64,000 nt of DNA, taken from the NCBI GenBank assembly GCA_016721185.1, contig JADKIP010000012.1, positions 1 through 64,000 on the forward strand. Direction: 5' to 3'. A program made the translations under genes and the position numbers. The notes under the pieces were generated by a model that made no database searches, had not been told where the DNA came from, and saw nothing but the letters and a program-made list of their open reading frames with translations. This document shows positions 34,881 to 43,634 of this stretch, piece after piece. Positions within the stretch are counted from its first letter, which is position 1. Each line of letters begins with the position of its first letter. This DNA is from Candidatus Dechloromonas phosphorivorans (GTDB lineage: Bacteria; Pseudomonadota; Gammaproteobacteria; Burkholderiales; Rhodocyclaceae).

Positions 34881-35489
34881 TCAAATCATTCGTGCAAAAA
34901 GCGCAGCGTGACGAACTCGCTGTGCTCCAAAGCTCAGACGGGAAGCGCGTACTACAGCACGCAAATCGTCCAGCGCCTGCGCTAACTGGTCATTAATAAT
35001 AACATAGTCAAATTCACTCACATGGCGCATCTCCGCCTGCGCGCCAGCGAGTCGACGAGCAATAACATCGCCACTATCAGTTCCACGACCAGTCAAACGA
35101 CGGGTTAGCTCCTCAAACGATGGCGGCAAAAAGAAAATTCCAATTGCCATCGGAAAAATTGAACGAACTTGCTGAGCGCCTTGCCAGTCAATTTCCAGCA
35201 AGACATCGGCTCCGCTGGCTAACTGATCAGCAATGCTTTTTTTAGAGGTGCCATAGAAGTTCCCGTGGACCTCCGCCCACTCAAGAAAATCGTGGCGATC
35301 AATCATCGTGCGAAATTCAGATGTATCTATAAAATGATATTCGCGTCCGTTCTCTTCACCAAGGCGCGGCGCGCGCGTGGTGTAGGAAACCGAAAGATGG
35401 ACACCGGCCTCCTCCGCCAACAAAGCACGTACCAACGTGGTCTTTCCCGCACCAGAAGGCGCTGCTACAACATAAAGATTTCCGGACAT
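34881..35489 (-). CDS. gmk: Guanylate kinase
   Basis: 202 residues. P-loop APSGAGKTT (9-17), GMP-binding SYTTRAPRLGEENGREYHFI and DFLEWAEVHGNFYGTSK, lid RRLTGRGTDSGDVIARRL. It phosphorylates GMP to GDP in the cytosol. First gene of the gmk-rpoZ-spoT unit. The 135 bases upstream to the terminator at 35624 must hold its promoter, but I see no clear -35/-10 pair. Confidence 0.95.
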   Translation of the reverse strand: MSGNLYVVAAPSGAGKTTLVRALLAEEAGVHLSVSYTTRAPRLGEENGREYHFIDTSEFRTMIDRHDFLEWAEVHGNFYGTSKKSIADQLASGADVLLEIDWQGAQQVRSIFPMAIGIFFLPPSFEELTRRLTGRGTDSGDVIARRLAGAQAEMRHVSEFDYVIINDQLAQALDDLRAVVRASRLSFGAQRVRHAALFARMI

Positions 35490-35623
35490 TTTGACTCTTT
35501 GACAAAATGAAATTTAAGAGAGAATTCGATAGCCTTACACATTACGCGACCCACGTATTGCCTACATTATTAACTGCGCAATGAATCAAGCAGATAAAAC
35601 CGAACCAACAATTCCGAGTGGAC

Positions 35624-35661
35624 AAAAAAAGCGGAGATTCTTTAAAAGAACTCCGCTTTTT
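35624..35661. terminator. Strong hairpin terminator after rplQ
   Basis: A-rich run, GCGGAG, TTCTT/AAGAA inner stem, CTCCGC and TTTTT form a long symmetrical hairpin. On the minus strand it ends in seven T and lies 68 bases after the rplQ stop, so it ends the alpha ribosomal operon before gmk. It can work in both directions. Confidence 0.9.
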
Positions 35662-35728
35662 AAGTAGAACCACCTAGCAACGCCACCATCAAACCCCAGA
35701 AGGAATTGATACTAGAGTCGCTTAGATA

Positions 35729-36124
35729 CTATGCGTTTTCGTCAATCTCGACAGCTTCGGAAAGCTCAGGGCGATCAACTAATTCTACGAACGCCATCGG
35801 CGCGTTATCTCCGACTCGGAAACCACACTTCAAAATACGAAGGTAGCCGCCCGGACGCTGGGCATAACGTGGGCCAATTTCAGCGAAAAGTTTAACAACG
35901 ATATCGCGATCACGTAGGCGATCAAATGCGAGACGTTTGTTAGCAAGCGTAGGAGTACGACCAAGCGTAATCATTGGCTCGACTACACGACGAAGTTCCT
36001 TTGCTTTCGGAACGGTGGTTTTAATTGCCTCGTGCCGAAGTAAAGACACAGTCATGTTGCGAAGCATCGCAAGACGATGACTACTAGTACGGTTCAGTTT
36101 GCGAAGTCCACTGCGGTGACGCAT
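35729..36124 (-). CDS. rplQ: 50S ribosomal protein L17
   Basis: 131 residues, start MRHRSGLRKLNRTSSHRLAML, the canonical L17 N-terminus that lines the exit-side 23S rRNA. The last about 15 residues (VELVDRPELSEAVEIDENA) form an acidic tail. It is the last gene of rpmJ-rpsM-rpsK-rpsD-rpoA-rplQ, 59 bases after rpoA. Confidence 0.97.
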   Translation of the reverse strand: MRHRSGLRKLNRTSSHRLAMLRNMTVSLLRHEAIKTTVPKAKELRRVVEPMITLGRTPTLANKRLAFDRLRDRDIVVKLFAEIGPRYAQRPGGYLRILKCGFRVGDNAPMAFVELVDRPELSEAVEIDENA

Positions 36125-36183
36125 GGTTAATCCTTTCTATATTCTGCAGGCGTCCCTTGAAGACCCGAGCAAGAATCAGTCAA

Positions 36184-37158
36184 TTAGACTTTTTCCAGAC
36201 CGGCGGGCGGCCAGTTTTCCAGTTTAATACCCAGCGTCAAGCCGCGAGATGCGAGAACTTCCTTAATCTCATTCAGCGACTTGCGACCAAGATTCGGCGT
36301 TTTAAGAAGCTCGTTCTCAGTGCGCTGGATAAGGTCCCCGATGTAGTAAATATTCTCAGCCTTCAGACAATTCGCAGAACGAACAGTCAGTTCAAGATCA
36401 TCTACCGGACGAAGCAGTACAGGATCAACCTGAGCCGGCTTTGATGCCTCGGCTATCGGTGCAGTACCTTCCAGATCGGCGAACACCGAGAGCTGCTCCA
36501 TCAACACACGCGCTGCGTAACGAATAGCCTCTTCTGGCTCAACAACACCGTTAGTTTCAATATCAACGATGAGTTTGTCCAAATCGGTACGCTGCTCAAC
36601 GCGAGCGCTTTCAACAGAGTATGCAACTCTACGGATCGGGCTAAACGATGCGTCAAGAACAAGTTTGCCAATTGTCTTTGAATCACCCAAATTTCGGACG
36701 TTACCGGGCACATAACCACGCCCTTTTTCGACCTTGATCTCCATGGCCAACTTGCCACCAACGGATAAATGGGCGATAACATGTTCAGGGTTGATGATTT
36801 CAACGTCGTGTGGCAAATCAATATCACCAGCACGAACAGGGCCTTCACCTTCCTTCAGCAAATTAAGATTTACCACTTCGCGGTTGTGCAACTTGAACAC
36901 TACGCCTTTGAGGTTAAGTAGGATATCAACAACATCCTCCTGTACACCATCAACAGTTGAGTACTCATGGAGCACACCCTCGATACCGACTTCGGTCGGC
37001 GCGTAACCAGGCATCGACGAGAGCAAAATGCGCCGTAATGCATTACCAAGGGTGTGCCCGTAACCGCGTTCAAACGGCTCCATGACAACCTTGGCTTGCA
37101 CAGGCGAAACACTCTGCACGTCAATAATGCGGGGTTTCAGAAGTCCACTGCTTTGCAT
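36184..37158 (-). CDS. rpoA: RNA polymerase alpha subunit
   Basis: 324 residues. N-terminal dimerisation domain (VVMEPFERGYGHTLGNALRRILLSSMPG) and C-terminal domain (about 245-324; RSANCLKAENIYYIGDLIQRTENELLKTPNLGRKSLNEIKEVLASRG) joined by a Pro/Ala linker. The C-terminal domain contacts UP elements and activators such as FNR. Conserved throughout with no anomalies. Confidence 0.98.
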   Translation of the reverse strand: MQSSGLLKPRIIDVQSVSPVQAKVVMEPFERGYGHTLGNALRRILLSSMPGYAPTEVGIEGVLHEYSTVDGVQEDVVDILLNLKGVVFKLHNREVVNLNLLKEGEGPVRAGDIDLPHDVEIINPEHVIAHLSVGGKLAMEIKVEKGRGYVPGNVRNLGDSKTIGKLVLDASFSPIRRVAYSVESARVEQRTDLDKLIVDIETNGVVEPEEAIRYAARVLMEQLSVFADLEGTAPIAEASKPAQVDPVLLRPVDDLELTVRSANCLKAENIYYIGDLIQRTENELLKTPNLGRKSLNEIKEVLASRGLTLGIKLENWPPAGLEKV

Positions 37159-37183
37159 GGGCTAAAATTCCTCTGCTCAGTGC

Positions 37184-37813
37184 TTACTTCGAGTAAAGTT
37201 CGATGACGAGACCTTCGTTCAGGGTAGCCGGCAGCTCAGAACGCTGCGGCATGGCCTTGAACGTGCCCTTGGCTTCTTTGGCGTCGACAGCGACCCATTC
37301 CGGAAACCCACGTGACTCGGCGGCCTCAAGGGCTGCTTTGCAACGCAGAGATGCACGCGAACGATCAGTCAGTTGTACAACATCACCCGCCTTAACCAGA
37401 TAAGAGGGAATGTTTACACGCTTGCCATTAACCAAAACACCATTATGGCGAACGATTTGACGAGACTCACTGCGAGAAGCAGCAAAACCCATACGATAAG
37501 CTACCGAATCAAGGCGAGCCTCAAGCAATTGCAATAGATTTTCGCCAGTTTGGCCTTTACGACGATCAGCTTCAGCAAACACCCTGCGGAACTGACCTTC
37601 GAGAACGCCATAAACACGACGAATCTTCTGCTTAGCACGAAGGTGAACGCCGTAATCGGAAAGGCGAGCCCCCGATTTTTGCCCATGTTGGCCAGGCGCA
37701 TATGCACGGCGCTCTATAGCGCATTTATCGGTAAAACATTTTTCGCCCTTCAAGAAGAGCTTTTCGCCTTCGCGGCGACACTGTCGGCATTTCGGATCGA
37801 GATTACGAGCCAC
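37184..37813 (-). CDS. rpsD: 30S ribosomal protein S4 (cysteine-containing form)
   Basis: 209 residues. The N-terminus carries Cys9, Cys12, Cys26 and Cys31, a zinc-type arrangement that the E. coli protein lacks. The S4 RNA-binding domain (LDSVAYRMGFAASRSESRQIVRHNGVLVNGKRVNIPSYLVKAGD) is intact. S4 starts 30S assembly at the 16S 5' domain and in many bacteria represses its own alpha operon. Confidence 0.97.
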   Translation of the reverse strand: MARNLDPKCRQCRREGEKLFLKGEKCFTDKCAIERRAYAPGQHGQKSGARLSDYGVHLRAKQKIRRVYGVLEGQFRRVFAEADRRKGQTGENLLQLLEARLDSVAYRMGFAASRSESRQIVRHNGVLVNGKRVNIPSYLVKAGDVVQLTDRSRASLRCKAALEAAESRGFPEWVAVDAKEAKGTFKAMPQRSELPATLNEGLVIELYSK

Positions 37814-37825
37814 TTGTCTTTCTCC

Positions 37826-38215
37826 TTAGATGCGGCGCTTTTTAGGCGGGCGGCAGCCGTTATGCGGCACCGGTGTCACGTCAGATATCGAGGTAATCTT
37901 CATGCCCAGCGCATTAAGCGCACGAACGGAGGATTCGCGACCAGGACCAGGGCCCTTGATACGTACTTCGACATTTTTGACACCGCACTCTTGAGCAGCC
38001 TTACCGGCCGCTTCAGCTGCAACCTGCGCAGCGAACGGAGTTGATTTACGTGAACCACGGAAACCAGCACCACCGGAAGTAGCCCATGACAACGCGTTGC
38101 CTTGACGGTCAGTGATGGTGATGATGGTGTTATTAAACGATGCATGAATGTGGGCAATGCCCTCTGCAATGTTCTTTTTAACCTTTTTGCGAACTTTCGT
38201 AGCAGTTTTTGCCAT
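37826..38215 (-). CDS. rpsK: 30S ribosomal protein S11
   Basis: 129 residues. AHIHASFNNTIITITDRQGNALSWATSGGAGFRGSRKSTPFAAQVAA and the RDVTPVPHNGCRPPKKRR-like end (SDVTPVPHNGCRPPKKRRI) are diagnostic. It sits on the 30S platform with S18 and S6. Spaced 12 bases from both neighbours. Confidence 0.97.
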   Translation of the reverse strand: MAKTATKVRKKVKKNIAEGIAHIHASFNNTIITITDRQGNALSWATSGGAGFRGSRKSTPFAAQVAAEAAGKAAQECGVKNVEVRIKGPGPGRESSVRALNALGMKITSISDVTPVPHNGCRPPKKRRI

Positions 38216-38227
38216 GTTCTGTCCTTA

Positions 38228-38590
38228 TTACTTCTTACCAGCGATGGCCTTGCGCGGACCCTTGCGAGTGCGTGCGTTGGTACGGGTACGCTGACCACGA
38301 CAAGGTAGACCCTTGCGATGACGCAAACCACGATAGCAACCAAGGTCCATCAGACGCTTGATGTTCATTGTAACTTCACGGCGCAAATCACCCTCAACGG
38401 TGAATTTACCGACTTCATCACGCAGACGATCCATGTCCGAGTCGGACAGGTCTTTCATTTTTGTTGAACGAACAACCCCGACTGCATCACAGATTTTCTG
38501 TGCGCGGGTACGGCCGATGCCATAAATCGCGGTAAGTGCGATTTCAGCATGCTGATGGTTCGGAATGTTTACCCCTGCAATACGGGCCAT
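38228..38590 (-). CDS. rpsM: 30S ribosomal protein S13
   Basis: 120 residues. MARIAGVNIPNHQHAEIALTAIYGIGRTRAQKIC start and the basic tail RGQRTRTNARTRKGPRKAIAGKK that reaches the P-site tRNA. It heads the S13-S11-S4-alpha-L17 block, 51 bases after rpmJ. Confidence 0.97.
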   Translation of the reverse strand: MARIAGVNIPNHQHAEIALTAIYGIGRTRAQKICDAVGVVRSTKMKDLSDSDMDRLRDEVGKFTVEGDLRREVTMNIKRLMDLGCYRGLRHRKGLPCRGQRTRTNARTRKGPRKAIAGKK

Positions 38591-38641
38591 TGAATCACTC
38601 CAATATTTCTAAAATTAAAGAATGCCGAATTCGACAGAGAA

Positions 38642-38755
38642 TTACCCCTGACGCTGCTTATGACGTGGATCCTTGCATAGGACGCGCACGACACCCTTGC
38701 GACGTACGACTTTGCAATTGCGGCAAATGCGCTTCACTGAAGGATGAACTTTCAT
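38642..38755 (-). CDS. rpmJ: 50S ribosomal protein L36 (37 residues)
   Basis: Translates as MKVHPSVKRICRNCKVVRRK and ends ...CKDPRHKQRQG, the full L36 sequence. It is the zinc-binding form: Cys11, Cys14, Cys27 and His32. ATG at 38755 with GAGGAG upstream; TAA at 38642-38644. It lies between the secY spacer and rpsM, as usual, but infA is not beside it. Confidence 0.95.
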   Translation of the reverse strand: MKVHPSVKRICRNCKVVRRKGVVRVLCKDPRHKQRQG

Positions 38756-38932
38756 GTCTTACTCCTCATCTGCGAGAACTTGGAAGCAGCCGTGATTCCT
38801 TGCCCTGCGGGTTATTGCGTAGAGAACTTTTAATTGGCACAAACTAATTCGTGCCTCGATGATCTAATTTGCACCGAAAAATCGGCACGAAAAGGAAAGA
38901 GCAGCATAACCCCGCCCTTTCCCACTATTAAT
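38756..38932 (-). other. secY-rpmJ spacer, structured leader with alternative stems; infA absent
   Basis: 177 bases without a gene. GTGCC at 38851-38855 can pair either with GGCAC 38836-38840 or with GGCAC 38884-38888, two mutually exclusive stems. A further weak hairpin (GGAAAG...CTTTCC then TTTT on the minus strand, about 38895-38922) follows secY and may be a terminator. The position corresponds to the S4-responsive leader of the alpha operon in other bacteria, but I cannot match a known leader structure. No promoter with good spacing is seen. Confidence 0.5.
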
Positions 38933-40255
38933 CTACTTCATCATAGGAGCGCCCTTGAAATTTGCTTTCTTCAAAAGACTCTCATATTGATGAGACATAA
39001 CATATGCTTGAACTTGGGACATAAAGTCCATCGTCACTACGACAATAATCAATAAAGAAGTACCACCAAAATAAAACGGTACGTTCCATTTAAGTATCAA
39101 GAATTCTGGAAGCAAGCAAACCACGGTAATGTAAGCCGCGCCGATAAGCGTCAAGCGGGTCAATATTTTATCAATATAACGCGACGTCTGCTCGCCAGGA
39201 CGAATACCTGGAACGAACGCACCACTTTTCTTAAGGTTATCAGCGGTTTCTTTGGAGTTAAAAACCAATGCTGTATAAAAGAAACAAAAGAAAATGATCG
39301 CAGCTGCATACAACATTACATAGATAGGCTGGCCTGGTGACAGCGTACTCGCTACATCTTTAAGCCAGCGCATGGACTCACCCGAGCCAAACCACCCTGC
39401 AACAGTAGCGGGAAACAGGATAATTGATGAAGCAAAAATCGGCGGGATAACTCCGGCCATGTTTAACTTGAGCGGAAGATGAGAACTCTGACCACCATAA
39501 ACTTTGTTTCCGACCTGACGTTTAGCGTAATTGACCAGGATTTTTCGCTGACCGCGCTCTACAAAGACAACAAATGCTGTAACTGCAACAACAAGCAAAC
39601 AAATTACGATCGCAGTTAGCGGATGCATAGCGCCTGTGCGAACCAACTCAAGCAAGCCACCGATTGCACTTGGCAAACCTGCAGCAATACCTGCAAAAAT
39701 TATAATAGATATACCGTTACCGAGACCTCGCTCAGTAATCTGCTCACCGAGCCACATCAAAAACATCGTTCCGGTCACCAAGGTCGACACGGTGGTCAGT
39801 CGAAACATAACCCCAGGATCATTTACCAATCCAGCTTGAGCCTCAAGAGCGACAGCAATGCCCAAGCCTTGAAAGAGGGCCAAAGCCAAGGTGCCATAAC
39901 GTGTGTACTGGGTAATTTTACGTCGCCCAGACTCACCCTCCTTCTTGAGGGCCTCAAGTTGGGGGCTAGCAACGCTCATCAACTGCATGATGATCGATGC
40001 CGAAATATAAGGCATGATGCCTAAAGCGAAAATAGTGAACCGCGAAAGTGCACCACCCGAGAACATGTTAAACATGCCAAGAATGCCACCCTGCTGCGAA
40101 TTAAAAAGATCGGAAAGAACGTTGGGATCTATCCCAGGCACAGGAATATGGGCACCAAGACGATAAACGACTAGCGCACCAAGCAGGAACCAAAGACGAC
40201 GTTTAAGATCGCCGAATTTGCCACCCTTGCCAACGGTATTGGGATTTGCTGCCAA
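38933..40255 (-). CDS. secY: Preprotein translocase subunit SecY
   Basis: 440 residues with ten membrane helices. LWFLLGALVVYRLGAHIPVPGIDP (N-terminal), GIMPYISASIIMQLM (lateral-gate helix), and RPGEQTSRYIDKILTRLTLIGAAYI with the cytosolic loop are conserved. It is the channel subunit of SecYEG in the inner membrane. Last gene of the spc block, 20 bases after rplO. Confidence 0.97.
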   Translation of the reverse strand: MAANPNTVGKGGKFGDLKRRLWFLLGALVVYRLGAHIPVPGIDPNVLSDLFNSQQGGILGMFNMFSGGALSRFTIFALGIMPYISASIIMQLMSVASPQLEALKKEGESGRRKITQYTRYGTLALALFQGLGIAVALEAQAGLVNDPGVMFRLTTVSTLVTGTMFLMWLGEQITERGLGNGISIIIFAGIAAGLPSAIGGLLELVRTGAMHPLTAIVICLLVVAVTAFVVFVERGQRKILVNYAKRQVGNKVYGGQSSHLPLKLNMAGVIPPIFASSIILFPATVAGWFGSGESMRWLKDVASTLSPGQPIYVMLYAAAIIFFCFFYTALVFNSKETADNLKKSGAFVPGIRPGEQTSRYIDKILTRLTLIGAAYITVVCLLPEFLILKWNVPFYFGGTSLLIIVVVTMDFMSQVQAYVMSHQYESLLKKANFKGAPMMK

Positions 40256-40275
40256 CGTTCTAACCTTTCCCTAAC

Positions 40276-40710
40276 TTATTCTGCGACCGATCCACCGACT
40301 GCTTCAATAGCAGCCTTTGCACCTTTTGTCGCCCCAACGCCCTTAAGCGTCACTTTTCTTGAAATCGCACCGGAGAGGATAACCTTAGCGGATAACGCAT
40401 CACCCGGAACAATACCCGCAGCCTGCAAAGCAAGAAGATCAATTGCATCGATCGGGAGACGATCCAGATCGGTCAAACGAACCTCGTAGTTTCGAGCACG
40501 AGTTAGTGATTTGAAACCACGCTTAGGCAATCGACGCTGCAAAGGCATCTGACCGCCCTCAAAACCGACTTTATGAAAACCGCCCGAACGTGACTTTTGG
40601 CCTTTATGGCCACGACCACAAGTTTTACCGAGGCCAGATCCAATGCCGCGCCCAACACGCTTAGCGGCTTTTTTTGAACCCTCAGCCGGTTTGATGGTAT
40701 TTAAACGCAT
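40276..40710 (-). CDS. rplO: 50S ribosomal protein L15
   Basis: 144 residues. MRLNTIKPAEGSKKAAKRVGRGIGSGLGKTCGRGHKGQKSRSGG is the standard basic, glycine-rich L15 N-terminus that threads into 23S rRNA. It is followed by a globular C-terminal domain (LDRLPIDAIDLLALQAAGIVPGD). Four bases separate it from rpmD. Confidence 0.97.
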   Translation of the reverse strand: MRLNTIKPAEGSKKAAKRVGRGIGSGLGKTCGRGHKGQKSRSGGFHKVGFEGGQMPLQRRLPKRGFKSLTRARNYEVRLTDLDRLPIDAIDLLALQAAGIVPGDALSAKVILSGAISRKVTLKGVGATKGAKAAIEAVGGSVAE

Positions 40711-40713
40711 GGC

Positions 40714-40896
40714 CTAACTCCCAACCTTAACGAGATACTGAACCTTCTGTATCATGCCACGAACAGCTGGCGTATCCTCCAGCTCAGACGAACTGTTCAG
40801 CTTGCGCAAACCAAGACCACGTACAGTTGCACGGTGATCTTGCTTCGTCCCGATGACACTTTTAACGAGCGTCACTTTGATTTTGTTATCAGCCAT
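40714..40896 (-). CDS. rpmD: 50S ribosomal protein L30
   Basis: 60 residues, IKVTLVKSVIGTKQDHRATVRGLGLRKLNSSSELEDTPAVRGMIQKVQYLVKV, the complete L30. It lies between rpsE (2 bases) and rplO (3 bases), as in other proteobacteria. Confidence 0.96.
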   Translation of the reverse strand: MADNKIKVTLVKSVIGTKQDHRATVRGLGLRKLNSSSELEDTPAVRGMIQKVQYLVKVGS

Positions 40897-40898
40897 GA

Positions 40899-41426
40899 TT
40901 ACCCCAACACTCGCTCAACCGACAAACCACGTTTAGCGGCAATCTCCGACGGTGTATTCACCTTCGAAAGGCCATCAATGGTGGCGCGTACAATATTGTA
41001 GGGATTGGTGGAACCGTGTGCTTTGGCAACTACATTAGTAACACCAACAACCTCGAACACGGCACGCATAGCACCACCAGCAATAATCCCAGTACCTTCG
41101 GGAGCGGGCTGGATCATGACTGTCGTAGCGCCATGACGACCCATAACGGTGTGATGAACAGTACCGTTTTTCAGACTAACCTTAGCCATCTTACGGCGAG
41201 CCTCGTCCATTGCTTTTTGAGCCGCAACAGGAACTTCACGAGACTTTCCCTTACCCATACCAATACTGCCATCGCCGTCACCAACAACAGTAAGGGCAGC
41301 GAAACCGAGAATACGGCCACCCTTAACAACCTTGGTAACACGATTGACAGCAACCATCTTCTCACGCATGCCATCGTCGGGCTTTTCAGCCTGCTGCGGC
41401 CGCTTACTTCTTTCTGGTTTAGCCAT
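40899..41426 (-). CDS. rpsE: 30S ribosomal protein S5
   Basis: 175 residues, with an N-terminal charged extension (MAKPERSKRPQQAEKPDDGMRE). The double-stranded RNA binding domain (VAVNRVTKVVKGGRILGFAALTVVGDGDGSIGMGKGKSREVPVAAQKA) and the fidelity loop HGATTVMIQPAPEGTGIIAGGAMRAVFE are intact. Confidence 0.97.
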   Translation of the reverse strand: MAKPERSKRPQQAEKPDDGMREKMVAVNRVTKVVKGGRILGFAALTVVGDGDGSIGMGKGKSREVPVAAQKAMDEARRKMAKVSLKNGTVHHTVMGRHGATTVMIQPAPEGTGIIAGGAMRAVFEVVGVTNVVAKAHGSTNPYNIVRATIDGLSKVNTPSEIAAKRGLSVERVLG

Positions 41427-41453
41427 TTCTTAACCTCGTCCTTTTGCCGCCTG

Positions 41454-41810
41454 TTAGAACTTCAGACCGGCTTCACGCGCAGCTTCCGCCAACGCCTGAA
41501 CACGACCGTGAAACTGGAGCCCTGACCTATCGAACGCAACCTGTTCGATACCAGCAGCTTTGGCGCGCTCGGCTATCAACTTACCGACCGTCGTAGCCGC
41601 GGCTTTATTACCGCCATTGGCGACGTCCTTACGGACACCTGTTTCCAGCGTAGAAGCCGAAGCCAAAACCAAACCACCGCAAGGCGAAATGATCTGGGCG
41701 TAAATGTGGCAGTTCGTGCGATTAACGCACAAGCGGACAGCTTTAAGCTCGGCGATTTTGGCCCGGGTTTTGCGGGCACGGCGCAGGCGCGCTTGCTTCT
41801 TGTTAAACAT
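41454..41810 (-). CDS. rplR: 50S ribosomal protein L18
   Basis: 118 residues. Basic N-terminus (MFNKKQARLRRARKTRAKI) and the 5S-RNA binding fold ending AFDRSGLQFHGRVQALAEAAREAGLKF. It joins 5S rRNA to the large subunit with L5. Nine bases after rplF. Confidence 0.97.
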   Translation of the reverse strand: MFNKKQARLRRARKTRAKIAELKAVRLCVNRTNCHIYAQIISPCGGLVLASASTLETGVRKDVANGGNKAAATTVGKLIAERAKAAGIEQVAFDRSGLQFHGRVQALAEAAREAGLKF

Positions 41811-41819
41811 ATGCCACCC

Positions 41820-42350
41820 TTACTTCTTCTTGGTTTCCTTGATAACCACCACTTCGTCCGAATAACGAACACCCTTGCCTTTATAAGGCTCCGGTTTACG
41901 ATATGCGCGAACTTCGGCAGCGACCTGGCCGACCTGCTGCTTGTCGGATCCCTTGATCAGGATCTCAGTCTGGGTCGGACATTCAACTTTCACTCCTGCT
42001 GGCATCTTATGCGCCACAGGATGCGAAAAACCTAACGACAGATTTAGCGTATCACCTTGAGCCTGAGCTCGATAGCCAACACCAACCAGTTGTAGCTTTT
42101 TCTCAAAACCTTTGGAAACGCCAGTTACCATATTATTGAGGTTGGCACGCATGGTGCCCCACATCGCGCTTGAGTTAACTGCGCCCTCAATTTTTGACAC
42201 CGTTACGCTTTGACCGTCAACCGCCACAGCAACTGAGGGGTGCGAAATCGCTTTCAAAACACCCAAAGGGCCTTTGACAGTAATTTGTTCGCCCACAGAA
42301 ACCTCAACGCCAGCAGGCAGGAGAATAGGATTCTTACCAATACGAGACAT
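41820..42350 (-). CDS. rplF: 50S ribosomal protein L6
   Basis: 176 residues from ATG 42350 (MSRIGKNPILLPAGVEV); an upstream in-frame ATG would add nine residues not found in L6. Two homologous domains end with PEPYKGKGVRYSDEVVVIKETKKK, the conserved tail near the factor-binding site. Confidence 0.97.
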   Translation of the reverse strand: MSRIGKNPILLPAGVEVSVGEQITVKGPLGVLKAISHPSVAVAVDGQSVTVSKIEGAVNSSAMWGTMRANLNNMVTGVSKGFEKKLQLVGVGYRAQAQGDTLNLSLGFSHPVAHKMPAGVKVECPTQTEILIKGSDKQQVGQVAAEVRAYRKPEPYKGKGVRYSDEVVVIKETKKK

Positions 42351-42361
42351 GAATACCCTCC

Positions 42362-42757
42362 TTATGCCACAATGCAAAGCACTTCGCCGCCAACCTTGCT
42401 AGCGCGAGCCTTGCGATCAGTCATGACGCCTTTTGGAGTCGACACAATGGCGACACCAAGACCGTTCATAACACGGGGGATATCTTCACAGCCCTTATAA
42501 ATGCGCAAGCCAGGCTTTGAAATACGCTCGATACGCTCAATAACTGGGCGACCAGCATAATATTTAAGCTCAATATCGAGAACTGGCTTACCTTCACCAG
42601 GATTTACTGTAAATTTCTCAACGTAGCCCTCTTCCTTCAGCACGGCAGCGATAGCTACCTTTACCTTTGAAGACGGCATGGAGACAGACGCCTTCTCGGC
42701 GAGCTGGGCGTTGCGGATGCGAGTTAGCATGTCCGCGATCGGATCGCTCATAGCCAT
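42362..42757 (-). CDS. rpsH: 30S ribosomal protein S8
   Basis: 131 residues, MAMSDPIADMLTRIRNAQLAEKASV start and GLGVAIVSTPKGVMTDRKARASKVGGEVLCIVA end. S8 binds 16S helix 21 and in enterics represses the spc operon. 15 bases after rpsN. Confidence 0.97.
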   Translation of the reverse strand: MAMSDPIADMLTRIRNAQLAEKASVSMPSSKVKVAIAAVLKEEGYVEKFTVNPGEGKPVLDIELKYYAGRPVIERIERISKPGLRIYKGCEDIPRVMNGLGVAIVSTPKGVMTDRKARASKVGGEVLCIVA

Positions 42758-42772
42758 TTCTGAATCTCCTAA

Positions 42773-43078
42773 TTACCAGCTGGCTTTAACAATACCCGGG
42801 ATCTCACCATTGAAGGCGAGTTCGCGGATCTTGTGTCGGCACAGACCGAATTTACGGAAAACACCACGCGGACGGCCAGTTAGCTGGCAACGATTGCGTA
42901 GACGAGATGCGCTTGAATTGCGCGGCAGAGACTGAAGCTTCAGACGAGCGTCGTAACGTTCCTGGCCTGAGAGGCTAGCGTCATTAATGATCGACTCAAG
43001 AGCGGCACGCTTCCCAGCATACTGCGCGACCATCTTGCGGCGCTTTTCTTCACGGTTGATCAGAGCAAGTTTTGCCAT
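42773..43078 (-). CDS. rpsN: 30S ribosomal protein S14 (long, zinc-free form)
   Basis: 101 residues. It has the long form of S14 without the CxxC zinc knuckle: the only Cys are in RNRCQLTGRPRGVFRKFGLCRHKIRE. ALINREEKRRKMVAQYAGKRAALESII is the usual helix. Seven bases after rplE. Confidence 0.97.
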   Translation of the reverse strand: MAKLALINREEKRRKMVAQYAGKRAALESIINDASLSGQERYDARLKLQSLPRNSSASRLRNRCQLTGRPRGVFRKFGLCRHKIRELAFNGEIPGIVKASW

Positions 43079-43085
43079 GAATGCC

Positions 43086-43625
43086 TCAATTCTTGAACGG
43101 GAACTTGAATACCGCTAACAGAGCCTTAGCTTCTGCGTCAGTCTTCGCTGTTGTGGTGATACTGATATTCATACCCCGTAGGGCATCGATCTTGTCGTAT
43201 TCGATTTCCGGGAAAATGATTTGCTCTTTAACACCCATGTTGTAATTGCCGCGACCATCGAACCCCTTGGCAGAAATACCACGGAAGTCACGTACTCGTG
43301 GCAAGGCCACGGTAACCAAACGATCGAGAAATTCAAACATCCGAGGCCCACGCAACGTAAGCATGCAACCGATCGGATAACCATCACGAATTTTAAAACC
43401 CGCAATTGACTTGCGAGCCTTTGTAGTTACGGCTTTCTGACCAGCAATTTTTTGCATGTCACCAACCGCGTTATCGAGGACCTTCTTATCAGCTACAGCT
43501 TCCCCAACCCCCATATTGAGAGTCACCTTGGTGATACGAGGAACCTCCATCACTGACTTGTAACCAAACTGCTTGGTCAACTCGGCAACAACGGTTTCTT
43601 TATAAAATGTTTGCAAACGCGCCAT
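43086..43625 (-). CDS. rplE: 50S ribosomal protein L5
   Basis: 179 residues. ARLQTFYKETVVAELTKQFGYKSVMEVPRITKVTLNMGVGEA and the 5S-contact part RDFRGISAKGFDGRGNYNMGVKEQIIFPEIEYDKID are conserved. It bridges 5S rRNA and the P-site tRNA. Confidence 0.97.
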   Translation of the reverse strand: MARLQTFYKETVVAELTKQFGYKSVMEVPRITKVTLNMGVGEAVADKKVLDNAVGDMQKIAGQKAVTTKARKSIAGFKIRDGYPIGCMLTLRGPRMFEFLDRLVTVALPRVRDFRGISAKGFDGRGNYNMGVKEQIIFPEIEYDKIDALRGMNISITTTAKTDAEAKALLAVFKFPFKN

Positions 43626-43634
43626 GATCGCTCC

